Positions 39,301 through 47,872 of a stretch of DNA of 64,000 bases are shown here, piece by piece. The DNA lies in assembly GCA_964508765.1 (NCBI GenBank), contig CAZDVD010000006.1:1-64000 (forward strand). The letters run 5' to 3'. Every line of letters begins with the position of its first letter. Position 1 is the stretch's first letter. Below the pieces are notes generated by a model, which did no database searches, had not been told where the DNA came from, and saw only the letters and a program-made list of their open reading frames with translations. Both the position numbers and the translations under genes were made by a program. This stretch comes from JABMPR01 sp964508765. GTDB lineage: Bacteria; Fidelibacterota; UBA8477; JABMPR01.

Positions 39301-42300
39301 CTATTCCAACATTTGACGATACGATTCGCATTGGACTTGCAAATCTAGAAGCACTCCCAGATTATAATGATCTGAATCTCTATACCAGGATTCTCATCCA
39401 GGATCGTGCTGGAAATGAAACCATTGGAGCAACTGAAACAGAAGTTATTGTCATCGATACTGATGGTCCGGGACCATTCACATGCGGACCTCTCATTGCA
39501 ACAGGTGGTGTCTCAGTTGATGACGCTTACAATAATACCAATACTGGTATTTCATTGGAGATACCCATTGAGAATGAGACTAGCATGTTGCTTGGCAGTG
39601 CTATCATTCGCGTTGGTATGATCAACCTCCTGACACTTCCACCGCTGCCTGTGTCTCTGGAATATATCGATACGGTGAGTATATCATCCATCATTGAACC
39701 ACTGACCATGACTCTGGATCATGCAACACTGAGCGCTGTTACGGATTTTGGAGAAGATTTCGGAATTATAGTAAGTGCAGATTTGCTGGATGTGGCTGGG
39801 AATCAGACAGAGGGGGCGGCTAGTCCTGATACATTATACATCGATTTTACCGGTCCTGAATTGCCTGTTGTAACAGACACAACCACAGTTGGAGGTACCA
39901 TTGTAGAGAGCTATTGGAATGCCTCGAATGAGGGAATCGATCTGACTATACTGACTCCAGTTGTTGCTGATCCATCACTCCTGGATGGTTACATCCAGAT
40001 TGAGGGTCGCATTGGTGGTGATGATCCAGGCATTCTCGTAGATTCCATACCAATCCTTTCAATAAACATCACAGAAATTGTAGCGAGTATCGATTCAGTT
40101 GATCTTGAGGCATTGTCCATAAGTAGTGAGGGCCAGCCCATTGACCTAAGAATAACCATGGTTGATGGTCGGGGAAATGATACTACAGGCGCCTGGATGG
40201 ATGATATTATGATTATGGACCAGGAAGCACCTACCTTTACTGGCTTCAATTCGGATGGTACTACGACGGACTCCTATATCACCTTTGATGACACGCTTAA
40301 GGCTGACTGGGAGGATTTTACTGACGATGTCTCTGATATAGCATATTACGACTATTCTATCGGGCATTCAGTAGGGACGGATGATTTTCTAGCCTGGGAT
40401 ACCCTACTGGTAACACACGTTGATACGCTGATGAATTACACCCATGCCGATGAATATTATTTGAACGTGACAGCAACTGATAGTGCTGGAAATACATCAG
40501 ATGCCTTGAGCTCGCCTGTTATTGTTGCAGATCTTGTTTTACCGACAACAATAAGTTCAATGGATCCCTATTATTTCATCGATGCTTGGCCCGGTGAGTT
40601 GAGCGGAACCTATTCTGACGGTTTATCAGGTTTAGATGATCTCACAATAAATCTACAGCGTATATCTGATGAGCTGTATTGGAATGGCATTTTGTGGCAA
40701 TCAATAGATACGACTGATCTAGCCCCAGCTATTTCTGATGGAGACTGGAGCTATCCAATGCTGTCAGACTTGTTACATAACCGTGAAGAATACATCATAT
40801 CCATATTTGGAAGTGACGTGGCTGGAAATATTCAGAGTATAGAAGGTGATCCAATCACGGCAACCCTTGATACTTTCGAATTTGTGATCAATACAGCTCC
40901 AATGTTTGTAGATGACAGCACCTATGCAGATTCATCGGATGAGGACTCAGCATATAGCAGAATATTCCTTGTAGAGGATCCTGATCTCGAATCTATTAGT
41001 GGGGATACACTTACTTGGAGTCTAGCTGTGAATGCGCCAGCAGGTATGGCTATCGATTCGCTTACAGGTGAAATATCCTGGACACCTGTTGATTCTGCAG
41101 TTGGTGACCATCCATTTACTGCCTTTGTTAGGGATGATTATGGAGAAGTTGACACCATCCATATTACACATCGCGTACTTGAAGTGAACGATGCCCCAGA
41201 ACCTGTTGTGCTGCTGCTACCTGCAGATTCTACTCAGCTGGTTCCTGAGGATGGTTTATCACTTTCCTTTAAGTGGACATCTGCCTTTGATATTGAAGAA
41301 AATCCGGTAAGCTACCTTATTACCTGGCAGGGAGAAGGTTACGATACGACTCTGGCTGCCCCTGATACATTTATGACGGTAGATGTCTCAGAAATGGATT
41401 TTCCATCCAGTACCATTGAATGGTTTGTCCATGCCCTGGATCAGGCTGATACCTCTGCCATTGACACTACATTCCATGTGACAACATCCTCGGCTTTCGC
41501 ATCATTAAATACCGATAGCATTGTGGTCAATATGAAGCGCATGACAGACATTGATACATCATTCACTATGGGCAATCTAGGTTTAACTGATCTACGTTGG
41601 TCGCTGCTAAGTGCTCCGGCATGGATAAGTTTGCCTGCTGAAACGGGGACCATCGTATATGACACCAGTGCAGTCATTGCTTTCAATATCAATCCATCGG
41701 CCTATACAGTGGGTGGCTATGGGGGTCAATTCCAAATTCTAACCAATGATCCACTACAGGATACCATTACTGTCAAGGTGACCATGGATATTTTTGATGT
41801 TCCAACACCTGTCATCGCGTTTTATAAAAACATGGCTTATCCAGCCTATTATGAAATGATGATAGTTGATAGTCTTGGTATGATTGATTCCTTATCAGTG
41901 ACGCATTCAGGTCTTGAAATTGAACTGACCACCATAGATACCTTTAGCTATGTAGCAATAGTTGAAGTGTCCGAGGAAGGAGTCAATGCCTTTGAAGTTT
42001 ATGCGTCCAACTGGGTAGGTGATACAACCATCACTGCTAATGTGACGGTGAGCTTGATAAAGCGTGGAAGTGGCTGGCTGGCGCACAGTCCTGATGACCT
42101 GTTCGAAATCAAGGGAAGCTCCAACAGTGCAGCGAAGACATCGCGGATTGCCGTGCTGGATTCAATGCTGAGTGCCAATGATGGTGCGAGGTATAAGGTT
42201 CTCACTGATGGTGTAGCCCTCGCAGAACCTGTATTGGTGAGTATGCCAGCGACAACAACTGATCAGGCTATTTACATGAGAGATGCATCTGGTGAATACT

Positions 42301-42689
42301 TTGAGCTGGCTTCCATATCAGATGGTGAGAGGGCAAGTGCCTGGAGTGTAACTTTGGGTGCCTTCAAATTGGGACCCCGGACCATCATCGTGCCTGATAA
42401 GAGCAGGTTGTCGCAAAATTATCCAAACCCATTTAATCCATCGACCACAATTGATTTCGATATTGGTTTTCTGGATGGGTTAAATCAGGAAATAAGGTTC
42501 AGTATCTACAACATCAGAGGTCAAGAAGTTCGCAATCTAATGCAAACACATATGCAGCCTGGCAGTTACTCAATTACCTGGAATGGTCTGGATGATCAGG
42601 GCCAACAGGTAAGTAGCGGTATTTACTTTGCTCGACTTATGACGGGCAAGGGCTATGCGAAAACTGTCAAAATGCTGGTTCTAAGGTAG
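33347..42689 (+). CDS. Giant surface protein with Ig-like repeats and C-terminal sorting domain (interrupted by gap)
   Basis: The signal peptide MNVRKLIHTIILSALFLSSV is followed by two alternating modules. Type A, of about 110 residues, carries a G-Y-W-N-x-x-N motif. Type B is a bacterial Ig-like unit with VTFSE-V-TL and D-x-AGN. After 11 or more A units come an FN3/Ig-like part, a cadherin-like unit with NDAPEP, a BACON-like unit and a C-terminal SQNYPNPFNPST sorting domain ending GYAKTVKMLVLR. That ending is typical of T9SS type A or FlgD-like domains. Scaffold Ns (34899-34998) split it. Flanking repeats predict a missing 987 bases or that plus multiples of 1,089, which restores the frame and gives about 3,409 residues. 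GGAG precedes the ATG. The likely role is adhesion or a surface layer. Confidence 0.85.
34844..34898 (+). repeat. 55-base repeat at the left gap edge
   Basis: This stretch (GATGGAATCTATCC...GGCCGGTG) is identical to 35046-35100 and encodes VDGIYPTIVSVTSTTLAG in both copies. It stops exactly at the first N. A 55-base exact edge suggests that an assembler k-mer boundary caused the gap. Confidence 0.9.
34899..34998. other. Scaffold gap, 100 Ns
   Basis: One hundred Ns stand inside the giant gene. One hundred is a common placeholder, so it does not reflect the true length. The two flanks are the ends of a tandem repeat unit (see findings). Confidence 0.98.
34999..35053 (+). repeat. 55-base repeat at the right gap edge
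   Basis: The 55 bases after the gap (TTACGGCTCCCGGTG...) are identical to 36088-36142. The offset is 1,089 bases, or 363 codons. The left-edge repeat lies 1,042 bases before 36088 in the resolved copy. Confidence 0.9.
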
Positions 42690-42700
42690 GAGGTGTGAAG

Positions 42701-43294
42701 ATGAATAAAATGAAATGGTTGTTCGCGCTGATCCTGCTTGTAAGCTTTTTTGGCTGTCGCGAGAAAATTGAGCCTGAAGTTGACGATTTTGTAGAATATG
42801 GTTGGACTCTATATGCCGAACGTGAGTTCGTAAGTGCTCTCGCCCATTTTCAGGAAGGTCTGGATATGGATGCCCAATACATTGATGGCTATAATGGGGC
42901 GGGATGGTGCTATATCGAGTTTAACAGCCCTGATACTGCAATAACATTCTTTAACACTGGTCTGGATCTGATTGCGATTGATAGTAGTCAGGTACGCTTC
43001 GAAATGTTAGCCGGTATTGCCTTGAGTTATCATGTTACTGGTGATTATGTCAGGGCTATTTCAAGGGGTGAGGAACTCATCCAGTTTAGGCCTGTATTTG
43101 AATTTACCCACAATTGGCGTATTGATTTTGCTGAAATCACCCTCATGCTGGCTGCTGCTAATTATGCTGCCGGAGATTTTACTGCAGCTCTGGAATGGGT
43201 GCAGGATCTGGATGAGGATTTTGTTGCTGATGTTTCCACCAATGAGGGGAGAGCCTTGCTCATTAAAAAAATCGAGGCATTGCAGGATTTATAG
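42701..43294 (+). CDS. TPR lipoprotein
   Basis: The 197-residue product has a lipoprotein signal (MNKMKWLFALILLVSFFGC). The mature part has TPR-type helical repeats, with FVEYGWTLYAEREFVSALAHFQEGL and YNGAGWCYIEFNSPDTAITFF as the first two. The ATG at 42701 is seven bases after a perfect AGGAGG. It starts 11 bases past the giant gene, so they share a transcript, and it may help secretion or anchoring of that protein. Confidence 0.82.
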   Translation: MNKMKWLFALILLVSFFGCREKIEPEVDDFVEYGWTLYAEREFVSALAHFQEGLDMDAQYIDGYNGAGWCYIEFNSPDTAITFFNTGLDLIAIDSSQVRFEMLAGIALSYHVTGDYVRAISRGEELIQFRPVFEFTHNWRIDFAEITLMLAAANYAAGDFTAALEWVQDLDEDFVADVSTNEGRALLIKKIEALQDL

Positions 43295-43335
43295 GTATTT
43301 TGGTTTAGCCAAAAAGAGTTAATGCATTCATTAAG

Positions 43336-43911
43336 ATGGGAAAAATGATGAAATCTCTGAAAACAATAGTAGTACTTACCATGATTTCGATGTTTGTATG
43401 GAACTGTTCATCCAATGCCGCCAATACGGAAGTGGATCAAAAGCTCAAAACACTTTTTGATAAGAATGAGAAGTTTCAGGCAATGGCTATCAAGAAGATC
43501 AAATCGCTTGAAAAGGATGTTGCCACACTTAAGAAAAACCAGCGTAAACTTGGCAAACAGATTCCTGTCATCGTGAAGCAAATCAAGATTCTGAAAAGAG
43601 CTGTTGATGCAAGTGGAAAAGGTATGCCGCCAGGCATGGTTGCTCAGCTGGATTCCATTGTTCTCAATCTGGAAGCTATGGAACAAGAACTGGCTTTGGT
43701 GAAAGAGTATGGACTCCCAACTGCTAATGATACTGATGAACAGGTACCCCCCATATTGATCAAAGGCTCTGATCAAGAACGTATTTATCGTCAGTATGGT
43801 GATCCCATTGAAAGATATATCGTTGATGAAACGAACCAGGTCTGGCTCTATGACAACGGTGTTGCCGTGTTTGATATGAATGGACGGATTGTATCAATCG
43901 AATTCAAATAA
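43336..43911 (+). CDS. Coiled-coil lipoprotein
   Basis: The 191-residue product has a lipobox (FVWNC) after a hydrophobic leader. The middle (about 30-110) is a long charged coiled coil with a heptad pattern of Leu, Ile, Lys and Glu. The C-terminal part is compact: IYRQYGDPIERYIVDE, then VWLYDNGVAVFDMNGRIVSIEF. The start is either 43336 or 43348. The gene follows the TPR lipoprotein in the same direction. I do not recognise the family. Confidence 0.7.
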   Translation: MGKMMKSLKTIVVLTMISMFVWNCSSNAANTEVDQKLKTLFDKNEKFQAMAIKKIKSLEKDVATLKKNQRKLGKQIPVIVKQIKILKRAVDASGKGMPPGMVAQLDSIVLNLEAMEQELALVKEYGLPTANDTDEQVPPILIKGSDQERIYRQYGDPIERYIVDETNQVWLYDNGVAVFDMNGRIVSIEFK

Positions 43912-43933
43912 GCATAATGGATCAGGAATACTT

Positions 43934-44002
43934 GGCTGTCATCTCGAGCGGCCAGCGCAGGCGAAGCTCCTCTGGAGCGAAGACTCGAGTCGAGAGATAA
44001 GA
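43934..44002. repeat. Possible intergenic palindromic element
   Basis: The stretch from TGTCATCTCGAGCGG to CGAGTCGAGAGATAAGAC has inverted ends (ATCTCGA against TCGAGAGAT) and a G+C-rich centre with CGAAGC/GAGCGAAG segments, unlike the A+T-rich surroundings. Elements of the TCATCTCGAGC type occur between genes in many bacteria. No other copy was seen in this window. Confidence 0.4.
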
Positions 44003-44034
44003 CTCTACTAACAATTGTTCTGCTAGATTTAATT

Positions 44035-44061
44035 AAAACCTGCATTCGTGCAGGTTTTTTT
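44035..44061 (+). terminator. Rho-independent terminator before the lexA locus
   Basis: AAAACCTGCA pairs with TGCAGGTTTT around a TTCG tetraloop and is followed by a run of T. It ends the giant-gene operon. Confidence 0.9.
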
Positions 44062-44081
44062 GTTCCTATTACATCATTTGC

Positions 44082-44110
44082 TTGATATACACCTTTTGTA
44101 CACCTATATT
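44082..44110 (+). promoter_or_regulatory. Candidate lexA promoter with a direct-repeat operator
   Basis: TTGATA (44082-44087) and TATATT (44105-44110) stand 17 bases apart, an ideal sigma-70-type promoter. The spacer holds two TACACCT copies (44088 and 44099) exactly 11 bases, one helical turn, apart, which is the layout of a repressor site. LexA autoregulation is the natural reading. Transcription would start at about 44117. Confidence 0.6.
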
Positions 44111-44116
44111 GAATGC

Positions 44117-44353
44117 ATGAAAAAGACTGAATGGAAAACTGAAGAAAAACGGCATCAAAACCATAGAGAATTTGGGCGTAGAGAACGATTGATTAAGCAT
44201 ACAATAGAAATTTTTGATCTTGTTGATATCACTCCTGCTGCAATGGCAGGTAAGGTGGTTGATCATCGATTTCTCCAATCTGATGTCTTACTTGCTGCTG
44301 CACGATATGCAAAAATAGAAAATGTTTATGCGCATGTCGCTGGCAACCCATAA
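44117..44353 (+). CDS. Small hypothetical protein preceding lexA
   Basis: The 78-residue frame starts at ATG 44117, basic at first (MKKTEWKTEEKRHQNHREF) and then helical (HRFLQSDVLLAAARYAKIENV). The ATG coincides with the expected transcription start of the promoter at 44082, so the message could be leaderless; no RBS is possible. The gene ends ten bases before the lexA ATG. It is unrecognised. It may be a real SOS-controlled protein, or part of the lexA leader. Confidence 0.45.
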   Translation: MKKTEWKTEEKRHQNHREFGRRERLIKHTIEIFDLVDITPAAMAGKVVDHRFLQSDVLLAAARYAKIENVYAHVAGNP

Positions 44354-44363
44354 GAGAAATATT

Positions 44364-44972
44364 ATGCTGACAAAAAAACAACGCGAACTCTACGAATATA
44401 TCTCACAGTTCATTCAGAGCCACCAGATGGCACCGACTATTTCTGAGATACGGGAATACTTTGGTTTGAGCTCCAATTTTTCCATCCAGAAGAAACTGAA
44501 TATTCTACGTGAGAGAGGCTATATCGGTTTTGATAAAAGCAATGCCGCTCGCAATATCCGGTTGACTGGCTTGGTGGGAGAGACAGTTATTCTGGATATC
44601 CTGGGACAGGTCACTGCCGGTATCCCCATTGAGGCTATTGAAATCCCTGAACCTGTGGAAGTACCAAGTTATCTCCTTAAGGGGACCAATAATTTTGCGT
44701 TGCGAGTCCGTGGAGATTCCATGATGGATGCCAATATTGAAGATGGTGATGTCATCATTGTGAAACCTCAGCCCAAGGCAGAAAGCGGCCAGATTGTGGT
44801 AGCTACCATTAATGGAGAGGCTACAGTCAAAAAGTTGGATCTCCATCCTGGCGGTGTCACATTGCGTCCCTGCAACAGTTCTGGGCAGTATCAGCCCATC
44901 CAAGTGGAAGAAGACGATGAATTTGCCCTCAAGGGCGTTGTTGTGGGGCTGCTCAGGCAGTATCAGGCATGA
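44364..44972 (+). CDS. lexA: LexA repressor
   Basis: LexA represses SOS genes and cleaves itself when RecA is activated. The 202-residue chain has the N-terminal winged helix (APTISEIREYFGLSSNFSIQKKLNIL), the Ala-Gly cleavage site in VTAGIP, the catalytic Ser in RGDSMMDANI and the Lys in GEATVKKL. An in-frame upstream ATG exists at 44322, but MLTKKQRELY at 44364 is the standard family start. It heads a mutasome cassette with imuB and dnaE2. Confidence 0.96.
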   Translation: MLTKKQRELYEYISQFIQSHQMAPTISEIREYFGLSSNFSIQKKLNILRERGYIGFDKSNAARNIRLTGLVGETVILDILGQVTAGIPIEAIEIPEPVEVPSYLLKGTNNFALRVRGDSMMDANIEDGDVIIVKPQPKAESGQIVVATINGEATVKKLDLHPGGVTLRPCNSSGQYQPIQVEEDDEFALKGVVVGLLRQYQA

Positions 44973-45178
44973 GATACGCTTCCGCTTATCAAAACAGCGC
45001 AGCCATGTTGCGTGGATCTCGTGGCAGAAACCGATCGATACTTACTTCCAGAAGTAAGCCTATGCCTCCTCAGCAAAACAGCACCGCAAAGGTACCTGCT
45101 GTTCCCGATTTAATAGATCATTCTGATACGGCACATATTGTCTATCATGTAGTCCCTGTCAGTCGCCTGGCAGGCTAA
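44969..45178 (+). CDS. 69-residue ORF in the imuA position
   Basis: The ATG overlaps the lexA stop codon in an ATGA arrangement, which suggests translational coupling. The product (MRYASAYQNSAAMLRGSRG...) is basic and Ser/Arg-rich at the N-terminus and has no RecA-like Walker motif, so it is not a normal ImuA (about 230 residues). It is followed by 81 bases of low-complexity spacer before imuB. It may be a small novel partner, an eroded imuA, or a chance frame. Confidence 0.4.
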   Translation: MRYASAYQNSAAMLRGSRGRNRSILTSRSKPMPPQQNSTAKVPAVPDLIDHSDTAHIVYHVVPVSRLAG

Positions 45179-45180
45179 GA

Positions 45181-45257
45181 CTTACACTCCGGGAAGTACT
45201 CATTCTCTTCCTGACTCCTGATCACTGTATTCTGGCTCCTAACTACTGGATTCTACA
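45181..45257. repeat. Degenerate simple repeat before imuB
   Basis: The spacer contains a decayed direct repeat of CTGACTCCTGATCACTG followed by CTGGCTCCTAACTACTGG, ending at the imuB ATG. It is one of three simple-repeat types at gene borders in this 6-kb locus. Confidence 0.45.
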
Positions 45258-45259
45258 CC

Positions 45260-46462
45260 ATGAAAGATGTTCTACACATAGAAGTTCCATCATTCCCGGC
45301 TACAGTGGAGCAGGCTGTCCATAGCAGCTATCGCGATCGACCTGTGGTGGTGGCATCTGGATCTGGAGGGCGAGCGATTGTGCTGTCAGCTTCTGGTGAG
45401 GCCCGTCAGGAAGGCATCCACAGGGGCATGCTGTTGGGGCAGGCGCTCAAACTGGAACATCGCCTTATCGTGGTGGATTCCAACCCTGAGCTGTACCAAC
45501 GCGCAATGAGCGCCATCACTGACCAGGTTTCTCACTATTCACCCTATGTCGAGCCTATCCGCTATGGTCAGGTTGCCATCGATATGACGGGCACCACACG
45601 CTTATTGGGGCGCATCAAGGACAGTGCCTATCGTATCCACAAGGATATCCGTGAATCATTTCGTTTGACTTCCAGTATTGGTATTTCTGTAAACAAACTG
45701 GTTTCATCGGTGGCAGCGCGCTACATCCGTCAATATGCCGAGCTTTTTGATGTGTTGCCTGGTAATGAGCGCACCTTCCTGGATCCCCTGGAACTCAAGA
45801 TGCTGCCCGGTATTGGTCACACTACCGATCAGGTGCTCCTGGATGAGTTGAATCTGACCACCATTGGTATGCTGGCTGACGTTCCCATCAATAAGTTGAT
45901 TCTGGTTATTGGTAAGAATGCCTTGACCTTGCATCAGAAGGCTCTGGGTATTGATCTGAGCCCCGTCAGGCCCCCTGAACAGCGTCTTGAGATAAAAGAG
46001 GAGTATACCTTCAGTGAGGATACCAATGACGATCAATTGATCATGGGGGTTGTCTACTATCTTATCGAAAGTGGTTGTACCCGTCTGCGCCAGAAGAACA
46101 AGAAGGTCAACAGTTTTCGTATTTTTTGCCGCTACTCCGACAGCAAAATTGCAACTCGCACTGTTCGCCTGCCTGAAGCAACCCACAAAGAATACCTCAT
46201 GTTCTACCATACCCTGAAAATCTTCGAACAGCTCTTTGAGCGACGCACGCGGGTGCGCTATCTCTCCATCGGCTTTGAAAATCTCATACAGGCTGCCCAA
46301 CAGATCAGTCTTTTTTCCAAGGTGATTGACCCAGATGCTGCCAAACATGGTGATTTGCACCAGGCTATGGACAAGTTGCGTGCCCGACATGGTTACCCCG
46401 TCATACGCTTTGGATTGACTAACCCCGTACAACTGGAAACAAGGGACACAGTTAGCGCATGA
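45260..46462 (+). CDS. imuB: ImuB-like, catalytically dead Y-family DNA polymerase
   Basis: The 400-residue protein follows the DinB/UmuC order: LHIEVPSFPATVEQAV, IGISVNKLVSSVAARY, the MLPGIGHTTDQVL helix-hairpin-helix and a little-finger domain. The catalytic carboxylates are missing: the first Asp is replaced by E8 in HIEVP, and the usual Asp-Glu is Gly103-Gln104 in IRYGQVAID. A QISLF clamp-binding motif (about 348-352) is present. This is the ImuB pattern, a scaffold that brings DnaE2 to the sliding clamp. The gene lies in the lexA-imuB-dnaE2 cassette. Its stop overlaps the next gene's ATG. Confidence 0.85.
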   Translation: MKDVLHIEVPSFPATVEQAVHSSYRDRPVVVASGSGGRAIVLSASGEARQEGIHRGMLLGQALKLEHRLIVVDSNPELYQRAMSAITDQVSHYSPYVEPIRYGQVAIDMTGTTRLLGRIKDSAYRIHKDIRESFRLTSSIGISVNKLVSSVAARYIRQYAELFDVLPGNERTFLDPLELKMLPGIGHTTDQVLLDELNLTTIGMLADVPINKLILVIGKNALTLHQKALGIDLSPVRPPEQRLEIKEEYTFSEDTNDDQLIMGVVYYLIESGCTRLRQKNKKVNSFRIFCRYSDSKIATRTVRLPEATHKEYLMFYHTLKIFEQLFERRTRVRYLSIGFENLIQAAQQISLFSKVIDPDAAKHGDLHQAMDKLRARHGYPVIRFGLTNPVQLETRDTVSA

Positions 46463-46986
46463 GGAAATTACCAGAAAGAAAACCGATTCGGTTACAGGGA
46501 TGGGATTATGGTAGAAATGCGACGTATTTCATAACCATCTGCACCAAAAACAAAGATCCATATTTTGGCGAGATTAGAAATGGGATCATGCATTTATCAG
46601 AAATGGGGGCGATTGCCCATTCAGAATGGTTGAAATCCCCCAATATTCGCCTCGACATGAATCTGGAATTGGGCACGTTTGTGGTTATGCCCGATCATAT
46701 GCATGCTGTCATAACAATTGGTATAAACCAATTCAATCAATGCCACGGTGATTATCGTAGGGACGCAATGCATTGCGACCCTACGCCATCCGACAAAAAT
46801 AAATTTGGCCCACAATCTAAAAATTTGGCAGCCATAATACGTGGTTACAAATCCGCCGTAACCAAACGCGCCCATCTGATAAATCCCAAATTTGCCTGGC
46901 AAGCACGTTTCTACGATCACATCGTCAGAAATCCGTATTCCGCTGAAAAAATCAGCCAATACATTCGGGATAATGTACATGAATAG
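46459..46986 (+). CDS. rayT: REP-associated tyrosine transposase (RAYT, Y1 family)
   Basis: The 175-residue protein is a single-domain HUH transposase: GWDYGRNATYFITICT, the HMH metal site in VMPDHMHAVI (80-82) and the nucleophile Tyr130 in IIRGYKSAVTK, ending in the FYDHIVRNPY motif. Such enzymes bind REP palindromes and are often single-copy domesticated genes. Its ATG overlaps the imuB stop by four bases, so it is read within the SOS operon. Its coding region contains a near-perfect 30-base palindrome (46756-46785) in a loop between the HUH and Tyr motifs. Confidence 0.9.
   Translation: MRKLPERKPIRLQGWDYGRNATYFITICTKNKDPYFGEIRNGIMHLSEMGAIAHSEWLKSPNIRLDMNLELGTFVVMPDHMHAVITIGINQFNQCHGDYRRDAMHCDPTPSDKNKFGPQSKNLAAIIRGYKSAVTKRAHLINPKFAWQARFYDHIVRNPYSAEKISQYIRDNVHE
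46756..46785. repeat. Near-perfect 30-base palindrome inside rayT
   Basis: CGTAGGGACGCAATG is followed directly by CATTGCGACCCTACG; 14 of 15 pairs match. It resembles REP-type palindromes with GTAGGGACGC arms. It is read in frame as part of the transposase (codons about 100-109, YRRDAMHCDPTP). Confidence 0.85.
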
Positions 46987-47067
46987 GCTCATTCCAAACC
47001 TGAATCCCTGTTTCCCATGGAAGTAACGGGCGAGGATTGCTAATGATCAGGTTTAATAGAAAATAAA

Positions 47068-47442
47068 ATGGCAACCTTTAAGGGTCTGGATGTCTTCCAG
47101 CGTGCAATACTCATGGCTAAATACATTTACACGATTACCTCACAATTTCCAGATAAAGAACGCCAGGGGATGACTGCCCAGCTTCAACGAGCTGCAGTAA
47201 GTATTCCGGCTATCCTGGCTGAAGGAACTTCCAGACGCACAACCAAGGACCGTCAGCACGCCGTGGATATTGCCCTGGGAGCCCTCAATGAGATATATGC
47301 CCAGCTTTTGGTTGCCAAGGAACTCAAATATTTGCAGGAGGCTGAAGTAAAACGCTTTGAGCGTGGTTACGATGCTTTGCGCCCAAAATTGATTGCTTAC
47401 CAGAGATCGATCCGACCCCATCCTGACAGCGGACTCCAATGA
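47068..47442 (+). CDS. Four-helix-bundle protein, S23/IVP-type
   Basis: The 124-residue protein belongs to the family named from 23S rRNA intervening-sequence proteins: GLDVFQRAILMAKYIYTIT, PDKERQGMTAQLQRAAVSI, then PAILAEGTSRRTTKD with helices to the end. It forms a small pentameric four-helix bundle, and some relatives act with diversity-generating retroelements (Avd). No reverse transcriptase is present here. The function is unknown. It is one of two such genes inserted between imuB and dnaE2. Confidence 0.85.
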   Translation: MATFKGLDVFQRAILMAKYIYTITSQFPDKERQGMTAQLQRAAVSIPAILAEGTSRRTTKDRQHAVDIALGALNEIYAQLLVAKELKYLQEAEVKRFERGYDALRPKLIAYQRSIRPHPDSGLQ

Positions 47443-47443
47443 T

Positions 47444-47459
47444 ATGATTCCCCTTGAAG
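47444..47459 (+). repeat. Second copy of the dnaE2 start
   Basis: ATGATTCCCCTTGAAG here matches the dnaE2 start at 47873-47888 (ATGATCCCCCTGGAAG) in 14 of 16 bases. Both encode MIPLE, and the differences are synonymous. It lies one base after the stop of the first four-helix gene and just before the ATTACGAATT array. Confidence 0.7.
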
Positions 47460-47490
47460 AAATTACGAATTAGGAATTACGAATTAGGAA
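47460..47490 (+). repeat. ATTACGAATT array, left arm
   Basis: Two copies of AATTACGAATTAGG stand before the second four-helix gene. The inverted form CGTAATTCGTAATTCGTAATT lies at the other end (47848-47872), so the gene is enclosed by inverted repeats. Confidence 0.8.
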
Positions 47491-47495
47491 TGGCT

Positions 47496-47861
47496 ATGAA
47501 GCAAAATAATGTTGTCCAGACAAAAAGTTACGCATTTGCATTGAGAATCGTGAAGCTTTACCAGTACCTGGTGAAAGAAAAACAAGAGTATGTACTTTCG
47601 AAACAGCTAGTGAAAAGTGGTACATCTATTGGGGCAAATGTGGAAGAAGCGATTGGTGGTCAATCACAAAAAGATTTCCAGGCTAAGCTATCAATTTCAT
47701 ATAAGGAAGCACGCGAGACACATTACTGGCTTCGTCTTATGCAGGATAGCGGGTATTTGAGTCCAGCTCAGTCTAAATCCCTTTTGGAAGATTGTAGTGA
47801 GCTATTGAAAATCCTTGGCAGTATTCAACGCACCATGAAAAATCAAACTCGTAATTCGTAA
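47496..47861 (+). CDS. Second four-helix-bundle protein, S23/IVP-type
   Basis: The 121-residue product has the same fold signature as the previous gene: SYAFALRIVKLYQYLVKEK, LVKSGTSIGANVEEA, QSQKDFQAKLSISYKEARET and a C-terminal helix pair. The ATG at 47496 has TTAGGA at suitable spacing; an earlier TTG at 47454 would translate the repeat array. The stop codon lies inside the right-hand array. It may be part of a small mobile unit, because inverted repeats flank it and it sits at the border of dnaE2. Confidence 0.85.
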   Translation: MKQNNVVQTKSYAFALRIVKLYQYLVKEKQEYVLSKQLVKSGTSIGANVEEAIGGQSQKDFQAKLSISYKEARETHYWLRLMQDSGYLSPAQSKSLLEDCSELLKILGSIQRTMKNQTRNS

Positions 47862-47872
47862 TTCGTAATTGA
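47848..47872 (-). repeat. ATTACGAATT array, right arm
   Basis: CTCGTAATTCGTAATTCGTAATT is the reverse complement of the left array. It covers the end of the four-helix gene and finishes two bases before the dnaE2 ATG, so dnaE2 has no separate RBS outside it. Confidence 0.8.
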
